The notes under the pieces: generated by a model
The model's database searches: none
The model's input: the letters and a program-made list of their open reading frames with translations, nothing else
Told to the model about the DNA's origin: nothing
Part shown: piece after piece, positions 12,158 to 23,640 of the stretch
Layout: each line of letters begins with the position of its first letter
Numbering within the stretch: position 1 is the stretch's first letter
From: Loxodes magnus
Taxonomy: Eukaryota; Ciliophora; Karyorelictea; Loxodida; Loxodidae
NCBI GenBank assembly: GCA_946699065.1
Contig: CAMPDV010000235.1
Span: 1 to 64,000 of the forward strand
DNA length: 64,000 nucleotides
Direction of reading: 5' to 3'
Made by a program: the position numbers and the translations under genes

Positions 12158-14220
12158 TAAATTTTTAAGAGTAACGTTATAGAGATTTTAAATTACTTGA
12201 TTTTTAATCTTTAACTTTCGTTTAAATCTAAATTGCTTGAGATATAATTGTGACTTTCTGGTTTAAGATAGTTTATTAATTTTAATTATGATGAAAGTAA
12301 ATTTTGGATGATGATATATCAATATTGCTAAAGCCCGCTCTAATTTAAAAATAGAGCTATAAGCATATTACCATTTTCGCTCTTATTACTAAGTTTTACT
12401 CTGATATTTCTATCTAAATTCCTAAATTTGAAAACACTCTCTATCAAAACATTCTGTATTTATCTTTCGTAATTTGAAAGATAATATTGATAGCTTTCTT
12501 TAGAAGAAAAGCTGAGCAATTTTTCACTTGATTGCTAAATTTGATTTGGAAATATTTTATGCTTATTAATAAAAATATCAAGATAGTATTTTATGTAGTC
12601 GAATTATAAATTAGTGGTAGAATTAAAAAATTTGGGAAGATAATGTTTTATTGCTTACTCCTTAGAGTGGCCATCATAGTATTAAGAGTGATAGATAGAT
12701 ACTATATAAATTTCTAAGGTTACTGTCCTAATTAATAGTTAATTGATATTATTTTTTATTTTCTTTCATTTGTCTATTCTTTACCATAAACATTCTACTC
12801 AATGAATCATTAAAATATAAAATGCTAAGTTTCACAGACTCCTATAGTTTTGCTTTTTAAGTTTCTTGCATTTATGTATTTTTCAAATTTGGTCTAAATT
12901 AAATGAAAGCTATTAATCTTCCTCTGAAATGCTTTACGAATATTTAAAATTCCTTTCATCAAATCTGCTAGTTCAGGTATATAACTAAAGCATTCAGAAT
13001 TGAAATGAAATTCTACTAAGAAAATAAGTGTATTTTTAGCAATAAGTATACAAGCAACTTTAAATGCTTAACTAGATTAATACTAAGAATAATAATAGTA
13101 AGGGACTTTTTAAAGGGGTATAATAATTAAAAAAAGAATCATATTAAAAATTTAAGCAACTAGAAATATAAAGTTTGATAGTTGATCATTAAGTATATTA
13201 AATGATAAGCATTAGTACTATGCTGGGTATTATAAAACATATTTAGTCACTATTTATAAAAGCTTTGAGGTTACCAAATCTTTTACAGTTTCATTGATAA
13301 ATTAATTTAAAAGTCACTAGGTATGAGTTTGTAAGAAATAAAAATACTTTAGAATACTAGAGAGAATAGAATTTGATTAAGTACTAGATAAATTCTTTGA
13401 TAATGATAGTACATTTTCTTTAGTATATTTTAGTAAGTTGAATTTAAATTAAAAGTTAAATAACAAAACATAAAACTTTAGCAATAAACTAATTTACTCC
13501 TTTCAAATACTTAATACTTCTAACTAGCTCTATATATTATATGCATTATTAAATAAAGTCTTTTATAATAAGAGAAAAAATACTTAGATTCAGTTATATT
13601 CAGATCTTAAAATCTAGTTTAGTCTGTGATAATATATTTAAAATAAGATATATACATATGATGAATATAATAATTGCAAGGAAAGTAAAATACACCGAGA
13701 AAAGTTAGTCAATCAAATTATTTTAATCCTAACTCAAAGTTTAAAAGAAAGTTGATTGAATAGTTAGAATTGTTTAAACTATTGAATATGATAGATATAA
13801 CACATCAATATGGTATAATACTAATGTCATACTAAAAATTCTTATTTCTATTCTATAACATCACTTCAACATCTTTTATTGGCATCAATTTAAATTTTAA
13901 CTAAAAGAGTTTTTTGACATCCATAACTGCAAGAATTGCTTCCTTCAATTATAATTTTTTTTAATTATAATCTTTATCTCATCAATTTTTATTACTCTTG
14001 CTATTGACATCAATTTAAAAAATTATTTCTATTAGTATAATAGCTAGAGCAATAAAGCATCAGTATAAAATATTCTATCATAGAATACCATAAGTTAAAT
14101 TAGAGTCTATTTAATCAAAAATTTAATAGGTAAGCAATTTTCTATTTATAGGCTTAAAATAAAAATGATAATTCATATATAAAATAATCTATATAGATAT
14201 AAGGATATTTAAAATTGAGA
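12158..14220. other. Upstream flank of kinase 1, duplicated
   Basis: Aligns with 54146-56160 but with many substitutions and indels, clearly more diverged than the kinase genes. I can identify no gene in it. The kinase promoter should lie in the first few hundred bases before 12157, but I recognise no motif. Confidence 0.35.
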
Positions 14221-14224
14221 GAGT

Positions 14225-14545
14225 CATGCTTTTGATAAAATTTCGGACTTAAGTTAAGAAGAAATTGACATTTCAGGGAAAAAATGATGAAATATATAGA
14301 AAATAAATCTTTTATCAAAATAAAATAAGTCAATTTTCAAATATGCCTCTTTTTATGGTCTTTAAATTTAAAAATAATCAATAAACTGGCGAAAGATAGA
14401 GTCTCAGGTAGTGATGGGATCAAAGCGAAGCTTATCAAATTGAGAGTAAAAAATTTCATTAAATAATTGCCAGTTTTATTTATAATATGTTCAGAACATT
14501 ACTATGAAAGAGCTCCGCATCAACGACGTTCTACGCTCTTTATAA
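14225..14545 (+). mobile_element. LINE derivative: RT N-terminal motif joined to shared tail
   Basis: The plus strand encodes NKLAKDRVSGSDGIKAKLIK (about 14385-14445). This matches the opening motif of LINE reverse transcriptases, where SGxDGI is followed by a Leu-Ile-Lys helix. About 60 bases later comes the shared hairpin (14508-14540), ATAATC and TTTATTTATTA. The rest of the RT is missing, so this is an internally deleted LINE copy or a chimeric retroposon. Confidence 0.55.
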
Positions 14546-14577
14546 TCAAATTTATTTATTATTATATATTCATTTTT

Positions 14578-15115
14578 AAAATGGATTCTGGTTTCTAGTC
14601 GACCGAGTATACAATCAGATTCAGTCATATCTGCACTGCAAGTACTCTAGCAATAGATGCCACCACACACAAGTAAGGACGAGCCCATTGCGTGATATGC
14701 CTTTTTTATTTGAGGGTTCTCTCTATCAGTACGAGAAGTCGACTAGAGGGAATCGAAATCCAGATCTCAGAGTTATCCTGATTTTACATGTCGCTATTCT
14801 GATCAAGAATTTAGAAAGCAATAAAGACATAACTGAGATCACAAATAACTATTATTTAGAAGAATTTAACCTTATTGAGTCATTTGACACAAATATTGGA
14901 ATTTTCTCTAACTCCAGCCTTTGGAAGAATTACAAGAATTTAAAGAGTGAAGGCAATCAATTTTGACTATAAAATGGAGAGAAGAAGATAAGAATCAAAG
15001 AGACCAGATGAAGCTAGAATCATTTCTAGCTTATTATTAATAATTAAATTTGGTTTCTTTATTTTTCGTGGTGAACCAAACAATGGTGATACCACACTAA
15101 TTTAATTTATTTATA
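14578..15115 (+). mobile_element. Structured-head element with small ORF, copy 1
   Basis: Starts ATGGATTCTGG and aligns over its length with 23640-24157 in opposite orientation. Its first 170 bases also match the head of the SINEs at 25183 and 63826. A closing stem pairs TCTAGTCGAC (14594-14603) with GTCGACTAGA (14738-14747). Conserved GATGCCACCAC and GAGGGTTCTCTCTA lie between the arms. It lacks the shared LINE-type hairpin tail. It may be a distinct element family or a gene whose 5' end was captured to make a SINE head. Confidence 0.5.
14688..14966 (+). CDS. Small conserved ORF of the structured-head element
   Basis: A 92-codon frame closes at TGA and contains no TAA or TAG. The inverted copy (23767-24010) keeps the same frame and ends at the same TGA. 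Matching pieces include LRVILILHV/LRVILPLHV, DIT-I-N-N/DIT-I-R-N-N, YLEEFN/YLEEFN and EGNQF/EGNIF. Agreement in frame despite nucleotide divergence suggests a selected peptide. The ATG chosen overlaps the structured head, so the real start may be further downstream. No family is recognised. Confidence 0.45.
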   Translation: MRDMPFLFEGSLYQYEKSTRGNRNPDLRVILILHVAILIKNLESNKDITEITNNYYLEEFNLIESFDTNIGIFSNSSLWKNYKNLKSEGNQF

Positions 15116-15640
15116 CCAAATGTAATGGGAGAGGCATAAATCTTTCCTATTTTTAATACGGAGAAAGAATGTTTGACGTAACTGTCGCTCTTTGTTTAAT
15201 TAAAAATGTATGACAAAATAATAACTTAACGATTATATTATACATTTATGGTTTAAATTTTTACATTAAGATTTTGGATTTATTCTTATCTAATTTTAGA
15301 ATCATTATATGATAATACAGATGTTAAGCTTAAATAAGTGGTTATCTCTCAAGATCAATCAAAATTAATAAAAGAGTTCTAAAAGGAAGTAGCCATATCC
15401 TATTTCTTCCCTTTTATATTATGATATAGTTATAGTATATCTGAAAGAAAATAAAAAATAATTAATTTACTATCTACTTGAAAAATACTCTAGTAAGTGA
15501 CTTTGTAGATGATATAATAGAATTTTCAAGTTAATAAACTAAAACTAATTACTGTAGGCAACATTTTAAATTGTCTCTTGAGTAAAGCTTAGCATAAGCG
15601 TTTAAAAATGTAAAGTAATTACTTTTCCAAAAAAAAGGAA
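15116..15640. other. No recognisable feature
   Basis: A/T-rich sequence between retroelement pieces. I see no conserved peptide, RNA structure or repeat match. Confidence 0.4.
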
Positions 15641-15649
15641 AATAGAGTT

Positions 15650-16575
15650 AAATACATTTAAGCAATAATGGGGATAATGGTAAGCGCTTCAAGTATTGCT
15701 TTTTATCACCTCCTCATAGCATAAGAGAAAGCAAGAAGCTTCAACTCTCCACCACTCTTTATCTTTTAATTAACCTTCTTATTGATAAAATGAACTAAAG
15801 CAGCATATAAAAACAGAAAAGAGACAAAAAAATTGACCACTGTAACTTCAACCAAAACAGAAGAACCAAGAAAACATTATAAAATGATTATGCACCAGTC
15901 AGAAGGGAATTTTATTATGGAGAGGTGCAAATAAACATTGCTTAACTACCGCTGACAGTCTTTAACCTCCAGAAAGAGGTATGAAACTCAAGAATTTGAA
16001 TTAGAAACCCCGGAAAAGCTGGGAAAAATAAAGAGCAAATTATACAAGACTGATAGTCTAATAAAAATTTCTAATCGCCTTCTAAAACATATCACATAAT
16101 AAAAATCAATTAATCGAACTCTAATAATAGAAGCGGTCAAAGCTGGAAAATAGTATCAAAAAAAGATAAGAAAATTGACAAAAATTGCAACATTAAAAGG
16201 AACTAAGAGAATAAAAGGTGATCCAATGATAATAGAAGAAGAAATTATCAGAAAGCCTAAAAGAATTTAGAAATTTATAAAGATTAAAAAAAATTTTAAA
16301 CTGAAGATGTTTATTTACCTATATCGAAAATGTTATTAATTCCAACATAAGTAACGAAACTATTGGCGTTAAGAGCTATAGAGAAAAAAGCAAGAAGAAG
16401 CCAGATTGAAGAAAATGTATTACAGTCCAAGCAGGAATATATGCAAAATCAAGGAATATGCGATAAAGTCAAGACCAGAACTAAGAAAAATCTGGAGAAA
16501 TCCAAGTTCTAGAAATCACTAAAATTGATTGCCCCAAACATTTTTATTAAGCAGCAGGGAACATGAAATACTATG
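15650..16575 (+). CDS. Basic ORF1-like protein, frame partly uncertain
   Basis: Plus-strand translation gives a Lys/Arg-rich protein, including ERCKQTLLNYRWQSL, ETQEFELETPEKLGKIKSKL and GDPMIIEEEIIRKPKR. The GDPMIIE stretch matches NDPMIIE of the ORF1-like gene at 4716-5522. From about 16270 another frame looks better (LALRAIEKKARRSQIEENVL), so there is probably one shift. The base composition is richer in G+C than its surroundings. Beyond the likely ORF1 relationship, no function can be assigned. It abuts a minus-strand SINE on its right. Confidence 0.4.
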
Positions 16576-16587
16576 GTTGAAATAACA

Positions 16588-16918
16588 GATAGATAAATAA
16601 GATTATAGAGAGCATAGCACCTCAATGGCGCGCAGCTCTTTAATAAAAATTGTTAAAGTTGAAAAAATTTTTGCTGAAGTCTTTCACAGGGCTAGCATTT
16701 CCTTGTGAATCTAATCTTCTATAGAGCTGTGATCGGAATGCGTTCTAAGAGACCTTAGTATCTGGCATCTTTCATCACTAACGTTACTTGATGCCTCTTC
16801 AGTCTTATCTTCTCTTGAATCCTACCAAGAATCTTGCTCGGTTCTTCGCTCATGGGGTACTTCCTGGTACCAGAATTTAAGCCAATCTCAGTTGAAGAAT
16901 TGCTCCTCCCTATTTAAA
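16588..16918 (-). mobile_element. Short retroposon with coding-like head (type 3), copy 1
   Basis: On the minus strand it begins near GGGAGGAGCAATTCTTC, continues with text also found at 57845-58170 (for example ACCAGGAAGTACCCC), and ends in the shared hairpin (16606-16640), ATAATC and TTATTTATC. Translation of the two heads gives a common peptide, LNSGTRKYP, suggesting that the head came from a protein-coding 5' region, perhaps of the LINE. About 330 bp. Confidence 0.6.
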
Positions 16919-17900
16919 ATATTTATATAAAATAGTTTATTAATTGATAATTAATTATCTAAAAGAAGATATTTATTTAGAGCATAAGTAAAGGGAAAAA
17001 GAAAATTACAAGCTATATGTGTAACAAAAGACTCTGATTTTAGAATACCAACTTCTAAAGTTATTGCAATACTATCTATGTATAGAGTTTTATATCCTCC
17101 TAATTTAAAATATAATTTGCTAATTTTTGTTTATTTAAGCAGAGTATGGTGGTGATTTTGCAATTTTGGTCAATTTATCAGAATTTAAAGAAAGATAATA
17201 AAATAGCTTAATCTTTAAGACTAAAATTCAAGAATGGCCTTTAAATCCTCTTAATCTACATTAATAAATCTTGTTTTATTAATTTAAAATTACTTCATTT
17301 TGTGCTCTTGGAAGTTTAAGTTCGTGTGTTTTACTTTAATATAACTAAAATAATTAAAAGAATCCATACTCTGATGTTGCGCTTTTATTTTCAAAATGTA
17401 CATAATACGATTCATTATATCAGAGATATTTTAATAAAAGCATCTTGATGTGTCAACTTGATACTTATAAAAATCTTACTTTTCCCAGAGTTTAATAAGT
17501 ATCTTACTATTAAAATTAAAAAAATTATTCTTCGAATCTCTCCTAAAAAGCACACTTTATCTACTAAAAAAAGAATAATGATCAGGTATAAAATAATTAA
17601 AGTGTGTATCCTAAAGCTTCATTAACTAAATTGAATATATACCTTATCAGCAGACTATTTACATTTATAAACTAAAAAATTTCCCTTATCATTTCTAATA
17701 TGAACTCAGCTAGCATCACATTGATACTAAATCTAGGCAATTTTTATATTTACTAAGATTTTGACAAATTTGAACAAATTTTTTAATGCCTTTACTATAA
17801 AGATTTGATTTAGTAGTTTTCTAATAATTATTACTTTTAGGAAAATATTGGAAGAAGTTAATTTTATATGATTAGACTTATATCTATTAGAATTTTTCAA
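16919..17900. other. No recognisable feature
   Basis: A/T-rich stretch between a type-3 retroposon and module B copy 2. The extreme left part of module B may extend into it. I can support no gene. Confidence 0.3.
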
Positions 17901-20540
17901 TAGCCTAACTTTCTGAAACAAAGCAACTAGTCAAATTCTTTTTAAAGAATAATTGAAGAGAAGATTAGGATTGTCCAAATTGAGGGAAGAAAGATTCGTA
18001 TATTCCTCGAACATTAAAGAATAATATTTAAAAGTACTTTTATAAGAAAAGTTAGAACAAGAAACATGATTGAGAGCTTTAAGAAAATGAAAAAACTTTA
18101 TATGATTGCTTCTAGTATTTACTTTGTTAAGTTCAAAGTTTATTTTATTAGCAAAACTAAATTTAAGATATTGTTTAGCGGAATGAAGATAGAAGTATAT
18201 TAATGGGTTTAGATAATTTAGGTATTTCATAATTAAAGGATTTTTTATTAAGAAGGGAAAGATTTAAGTTAAATACTAAAATATTCTTTCTAAATTAATG
18301 GAGAGATATTGTTAAACAGAGATATATTAAGCTAAATAAAACACATAACAAAGCATATAGATAGTAGATTGAAGATAGATAATTAAATTTATTTTATTTT
18401 AGGTTAATTATATTAAAACTCACTGCAATTTCAATTATTACTATTAAATAGTAGAAGGTTATTAATTAAAAAAAATTTGGTTTGAAAATTTCAGTCAAAA
18501 ATTAGAAAATAGATAAGCATAAGAATATTTCTTATTATTATAGACCTTCTAATTCATAAGATATAATTAAGATAATTAACTAAGAAATATATTTTAAATA
18601 AATTACAAAAATAATAAGAAATTAATAAGAAAATAAAAGCCAACCAAGTGAATAATAATCTTTTAAAGGCAAAACAATTATCACACTAATCTAAAAAAAG
18701 GAATTTTTAAGTTCAGAATGAACCTGTATTCAAATACTCTAATTTATAAAGATTATTAAACTTAAATTATTAAAAAAGTTTTTAAAATACTAATTTCAAA
18801 ATAATTTAAAGTGAATGCCGTATTTCAAACTACCTTTATAATATAAATTTTTTAATAAAACTAAAAAATTAGAAAAATCTTAAATTTGAAGGAAAAGTTT
18901 AAGCTTTAAAAAAAGATTCTAAAAAATGCATAAAATAATAAAAATAAATAAAAGCTCCATAAAAACAGAAAAAGAGAGTTTTAAAAAGATAAATTTTATT
19001 ACTTATTCAATAGATGTGAATTATATGATAAACGATGTAAATAAAATAGATGATAAATTAATGAATTATAATTAGATAAATCAGAAGTGATTTGTAACGA
19101 AGTAATTCAGAGTTTAAAGAAAATTAGATATGATCATTCAAAATATGTTTCATACAAATTTCTGGTTTAATTACAATAAAGTATATGATGATATGATAAA
19201 AATATCTACAAGCATGTAATGATAAAAAGGAAAAATTTATTTAATAATTAGATGCTGAAAATCAAAAAAACTTACTGATAAATATTTTAGTTTTTATAAA
19301 ATGAAAAAGAACTATAAGCTATTGATAGAGCAAAAAAGGAGTTTTATAACCAGGAATACTAGTTATTTTTGCTTTATTATTTAAAAAAATGAAGTTAAAT
19401 GAATCATCAATGTATAGAAAAAGAAATTCTAGGAGATATCGTAGGCTTTACTGTAAAGTGAGTTGAGTATAAAAGATTTAAAATGTGTCATTATGAAAAA
19501 ATTTAAAATATGATTCTTTTTAAGAATCTGCATCTTTAATAGTTTAATTGATTGCTTAAAAACATTATGATAGATTACATATGTTTATTTTCCGGGTTTA
19601 GATTATTCAGATACATATAAGTTTAAAGAAATATATTAAAATGTAGATAAACGTAGTGACATATCTATAAAATAAGCCTTTGATTATATAAAATAGAGTC
19701 GCTGCTATATTAAATTAGTTGTAGCAAGGCTTAATTTTTTAAAATTATTTTCTAATAAAATAATACTTAATTATATGCTTCAGTTAAACTACTTAATTTT
19801 GTGTTTATAAGCTTCTAATCTAAATTTTTTTTCTGTAATTATACATTCTTGCATTATGTATATGAATGCTTCTATTTTTTACTCCTTTCTCCTTATATTA
19901 GTTTTTTCCAATCCGATTTATCTTCAAGTATTAATTTTTTACGCCTTTCGTTGTGTCTATTATTTTAGTAATTATATACTCTATAATTTGTTTCTTCTAT
20001 GTAGTTTTCCATCTAGCACAAAATAAATTTAACTCTGAAATTAATTTTTTTCTATATCTTTTATTATCTTTTCCGAATAAGCTAATCCTTACTAATTATC
20101 ATTTTTTTCTTGCAAAGAATCTCTTAAGTTTTTTTTATTATTTACTAAAAGTTTAAATTTAAGGTATAGATTAGGATCACTTAAGTATTTGATTATTAAA
20201 AGTATCTATTTACTTTACTTGTATGGAAGCATACGAGAAATCTCTCAGGGGATTTTATTATTAAAGCTTTTAATTCTCTGTCCAATATTTTATTTTTTGA
20301 AACATTTAATCTTCAGATTCTTCTCAGTAAATCATTTAAGACTCTTTATTAGGCTTTGTCAAATGATTGAGAAGTACAGTTTGACCTAGACTTTAAATAA
20401 TTATTTAATAATATCAAACATCAGAAAGGTTTTATATAAGAGATTTGAAATAAGCAGTAGCAGTAGATCTCATCGAAGAAGAAGAATGTAGATAAAAAAT
20501 AACAAAAGCAAGAATAAGTGAACAAGTTAGATGCTTATTA
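17900..20540 (+). pseudogene. Module B, copy 2
   Basis: Collinear with 2041-4690 and 56950-60290. Plus-strand peptides include ENEKTLYDCFQYLLCQVQSL, GLDNLGISQLKDFLLRRE and, near the 3' end, DLKQAVAVDLIEEEECRQK with ITKARI. The last motif recurs at 43040-43110 (ITKARI) and, altered, at 60180-60270 (IKKAGI), which supports real coding ancestry. The region around 19900-20390 is very hydrophobic and could be several membrane spans. The frame shifts between segments, so the copy is probably inactive or spliced in a way I cannot see. The product is unknown. Long minus-strand reading frames here are shadows. Confidence 0.4.
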
Positions 20541-20559
20541 AATATAAAAAAAGTATTTT

Positions 20560-20890
20560 AAAAGTTTCCTTGTTTCGTTAATTTTTTCTTAGGAGGGGTC
20601 TTTGCAATATTTTTAAACTTTAGTGACCCAGATTTAAAAATTCGTATTATTAGGATTTAACGGCTAATTTCCATAATTTTCCCACTTTTAATCTTTAAAA
20701 TTTTTTAAAGATTTCTTTAAATAAATCTTAACTAGTTTATTTCGAAGTTCTTAAAGGTCTTTTTTAAATTTATTCTCTAGTTATCAGATTTTATTATTTT
20801 TAAAGTTAAATGGAACCTCTCTAGACAGAAAATAAAGATATTTAATAAGGAAATCTAAAGTAAAAGTTCATTAAAGAGTTGTTTATTCAA
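20560..20890 (+). other. Spacer module between B and A, copy 2
   Basis: Aligned with 5640-5945, 43140-43436 and 60350-60635. It carries the conserved text CTCTCTAGACAGAAAATAAAG and, just before the A start codon, AGAGTTGTTTATTCAA. Its position suggests that it holds the 3' end of B and the promoter of A. Confidence 0.4.
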
Positions 20891-20893
20891 ATT

Positions 20894-21383
20894 ATGAGCT
20901 TTATTAAGGCAATAAGAAATTCATTAACTTAGGAAAGAAAAGTAAAAGCTTTTTAAGAAGGCTATTAATAATTGACTATAGGAAATATGTAAAACTTCAA
21001 GGAAATTGCTTTGAAATGCTTTAGAGATAGCCAAAATTTTGCATAAAATGGTCCTAATAGAAATTAGTGAAAAATACTAAGTTACTTAGTAAGAGTTTGG
21101 ATATTTTGATATAAAATGAGAAATCCATAAATATCTGAAGCTTATGAAACTCTCTTTACAAATCTAGATGTTAATCTAGAATTAAATAACATGGACATTA
21201 CTGAAGAAGGAATGGATGTAATTTTAAATTTTGCTGCTGATACTTTTGATAAAATTGCTAATGAATAAGCGTTTGGTAAAGGAGAAGAGGCTTATATTAT
21301 AACTCTATCTTAAATCACCTGCTGAGTTTATTAGAAATTTAATAAAGATGACTCTGAATATGAAATAGCTACAATTTATTATA
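20894..21383 (+). pseudogene. Family A gene, copy 1, split by a SINE
   Basis: From ATG at 20894 one frame runs to the SINE. The start reads MSFIKAIRNSLTQERKVKAF and the core reads NLELNNMDITEEGMDVILNF, then AADTFDKIANEQAFGKGEEA, with YQKFNKDDSEYEIATIYY at the end. TGA is used as Trp (TCWVYQ). The core is conserved in three more copies (43437, 60636, and 62770 on the minus strand). The sequence that should follow TATTATAT resumes only after the SINE, at 21906, with a 1-base shift later. The acidic helical core is of unknown family. Confidence 0.55.
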
Positions 21384-21906
21384 TATTTTTTTAAAACCGC
21401 CATAGTTATTCGAAGGTGAACAACAAGGTCATCTTCATCAGAGGTTGGGGAAGTTAAGTACCCATAATCGACTTATGTCTTCCTCTGCTTTGGTGATGCA
21501 ATGAGACATAAGATTCTTAGACCTTCGACACTGGCTTGACTTGGATTCGTTTATTTTTAATACTGGAACGAAAAAGAAATAATATTGCGAGCTTCATCAG
21601 AGGTGGGGAATTTAAGTACCCATAATTGACACATGTCGTCCTCTGCTTTGGTGATGCAATGAGACACAATCCTGCCATGTCCTTGGACCTCCAGCAAGTA
21701 TTAAAGATTACGAGTATTCTAAAATTATATCAGTATTGAACATTTTTATTAGTACTGAATAATTATACCAGTATTGAGCAAGGTTTATCAGTATCTGATA
21801 ATTTTATCAGTAACAAACATTCTTGTCAGTATGAAACATTTTTTTTAAAGAGCTGCGCACCAACGAGAGTGCTACGCGCTCTATAATCAAATTTATTTAT
21901 TTATAT
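21384..21906 (+). mobile_element. SINE with 5S-rRNA-like head (dimeric head) and shared tail
   Basis: The head starts GCCATAG..AAGGTGAACAA and contains GGGGAAGTTAAGTACCC, which matches the internal A-box region of 5S rRNA, followed by CTTTGGTGATG..ATGAGAC, which resembles the 5S C-box region. A second partial head copy follows at about 21590-21700. Next comes a body of 19-20-bp repeats around TCAGTATTGAACATT, then the shared hairpin (21848-21882), ATAATC and TTTA repeats. The element interrupts family A gene copy 1. 5S-derived SINEs are known in some animals; assignment here rests on motif likeness. Confidence 0.6.
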
Positions 21907-23640
21907 CAAGAGAAATCCAGGCAAGTATTTTGTGGTATTAGATTAGAATACAAAGCACAGTCTAGAAGATATTCTGATTTAACTAACAGTAAACAATTCT
22001 TTTATATAAACTAAGGCTTTTATATATTATCTTTCTTATTTAAGAACACTAGATATATTCACATTTCGTTTTGATGGTCGCAATATAATCTTTTAGATAA
22101 CCTTAAGACATTTCTATAAACAACAAATTTATTTACAATATATTAAAATTTAAATCTTTCTTATTATTTTCAAGATCTAAACTTTTAATTTATAAATATA
22201 AGCTAATTATAGAAACTAGCAAGCACATAATTTTATAACTAAAAGGAGAAGAAAAGACTTCTAATAATAATCACACTAAATGAGAATTGATGCAATAAAC
22301 AGCATAGTAAGTTAGTTAAGGAAATATTCACAGATATATTGCAACAACTATTTTAAGTTTATTTTATATTTATAAAAGAACATCAAAAATAGGAAGAACT
22401 AAAGCAATGATAAAAGTTATAAGCAGAAATGGGTATGAGATAGATAATTTTTTCGAAACTAGTAATTTGAGAAAAGAATAAAATATGATGAATGGTTCTA
22501 TCTTATCCCTAATAATTTATGTAGATTTCAGTATTGAGAAAATTTAATTTAAAAGAAGGTTTAAAAATAAAAATTTAATCAAGAAAATAGTATTAATTAT
22601 CGATAAAAATGAGTTTTAGTACAATAAGCATAAATAAAATTGTTTATAAAATATCTTATTTAATCTTAACTTGCTACTAGGATATTAGTAGCAAAATTTC
22701 AAGGAAATTACATTTTAAAATGAGAATGAGAATGATAAGCTAACTTTTGCTTAGTATGCTACTATCGAATGTAAGTTCATGATTTCCATTAACATTAAAA
22801 TCATTCTATTTGATTATTTTGATGACTTAAAAGATTAAATATTAGTATCAACCTTTGAATTTTTGAGAGATATAGAAATGAAATAAGAGTTTTAGAATAA
22901 AAATTTTCACACAAAGCGATCCAATTCTTGAATCAATCACCTTTAAAATGTTACTAAGAGTAATTAGCAAAAGCAGGATATATAAAAGGAAAATATTGTT
23001 AATTTTAGTGAAAATCATCTTTAAGTAGTATATCTATTAATAGAATTTCTAAATAGAAAGATTTACTTTGTCTAAGATCTAACTTGGAAAATAATTTTTC
23101 ACATTATATCAAAAAGTTTAATGATGTAATACTACTAGCATTAAAGTTTAACTATAAATGTTTATATTTAATATTTCTAACATCTATCATCTTATTAATG
23201 AAGAGGTATAAAATATTATAAAATTATTAGTTAGACATAAGGCTCAATTTAACTTGAAATTATTAATTTAGTCTAGAAAATTTAAAAGTTATATCCTAGC
23301 TTTACTACTAAAAGGTATTTAGTGGTACTAAAGAATCTTATTATTTTAGCAATTAACATCTGTTTGCCTTCACTAAAGTTAGTTTTACATAATTTACTAT
23401 AAAGTTTTTTTATTTTATCGCTTCAAAAGAAAATAATTATAGAGCTAGTACGCAGTTTTAGTAGATAAATACAAACTAACTATGAGATATTATTGTAAAT
23501 GAATGTGGCTTACTTATTTATAATCTTACATTAACTCAATTATATTAAAGATGCTGCTTAGTGAATAAATTAAATGTTTTAAGTTTATTTTATTGCATAT
23601 CATAAGAATAATTTTGGATTTTATAAATATCTATAAATTA
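21907..23640 (+). pseudogene. Family A 3' end and module C, copy 1
   Basis: The first 60 bases continue the A gene (RNPGKY, as in RNPSKY of copy 4). From there to about 22800 the sequence aligns with 43990-45000. A plus-strand frame gives ISRNGYEIDNFFETSNLRKE here against ISRNNNEIDNFSEISDQRK in copy 2, and later TFAQYATIECKFMISINIK and INHLQNVTKSNQQKQDI. The frames of the two copies part after the first motif, so at least one is broken. I considered a resemblance to intracellular channel proteins but cannot support it. Confidence 0.35.
22181..22266. other. Nearly invariant block, copy 1
   Basis: About 86 bases, starting ACTTTTAATTTATAAATA and ending GAAAAGACTTCTAAT, match 44203-44287 with one substitution, while surrounding sequence is much more diverged. 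In one plus frame it encodes Gln- and Lys-rich sequence ending KEKKRLL. It could be a constrained exon, a regulatory site or a recent gene-conversion tract. Confidence 0.45.

Noticed and set aside
17733..18230. Two long minus-strand open frames
   Set aside because: Plus-strand peptides here match module B copies elsewhere, and the minus frames have no conserved counterpart. Lack of stops means little under this code.
22400..23300. Module C as an IP3-receptor-like channel
   Set aside because: Only a vague resemblance in a few short stretches, with no diagnostic motif.
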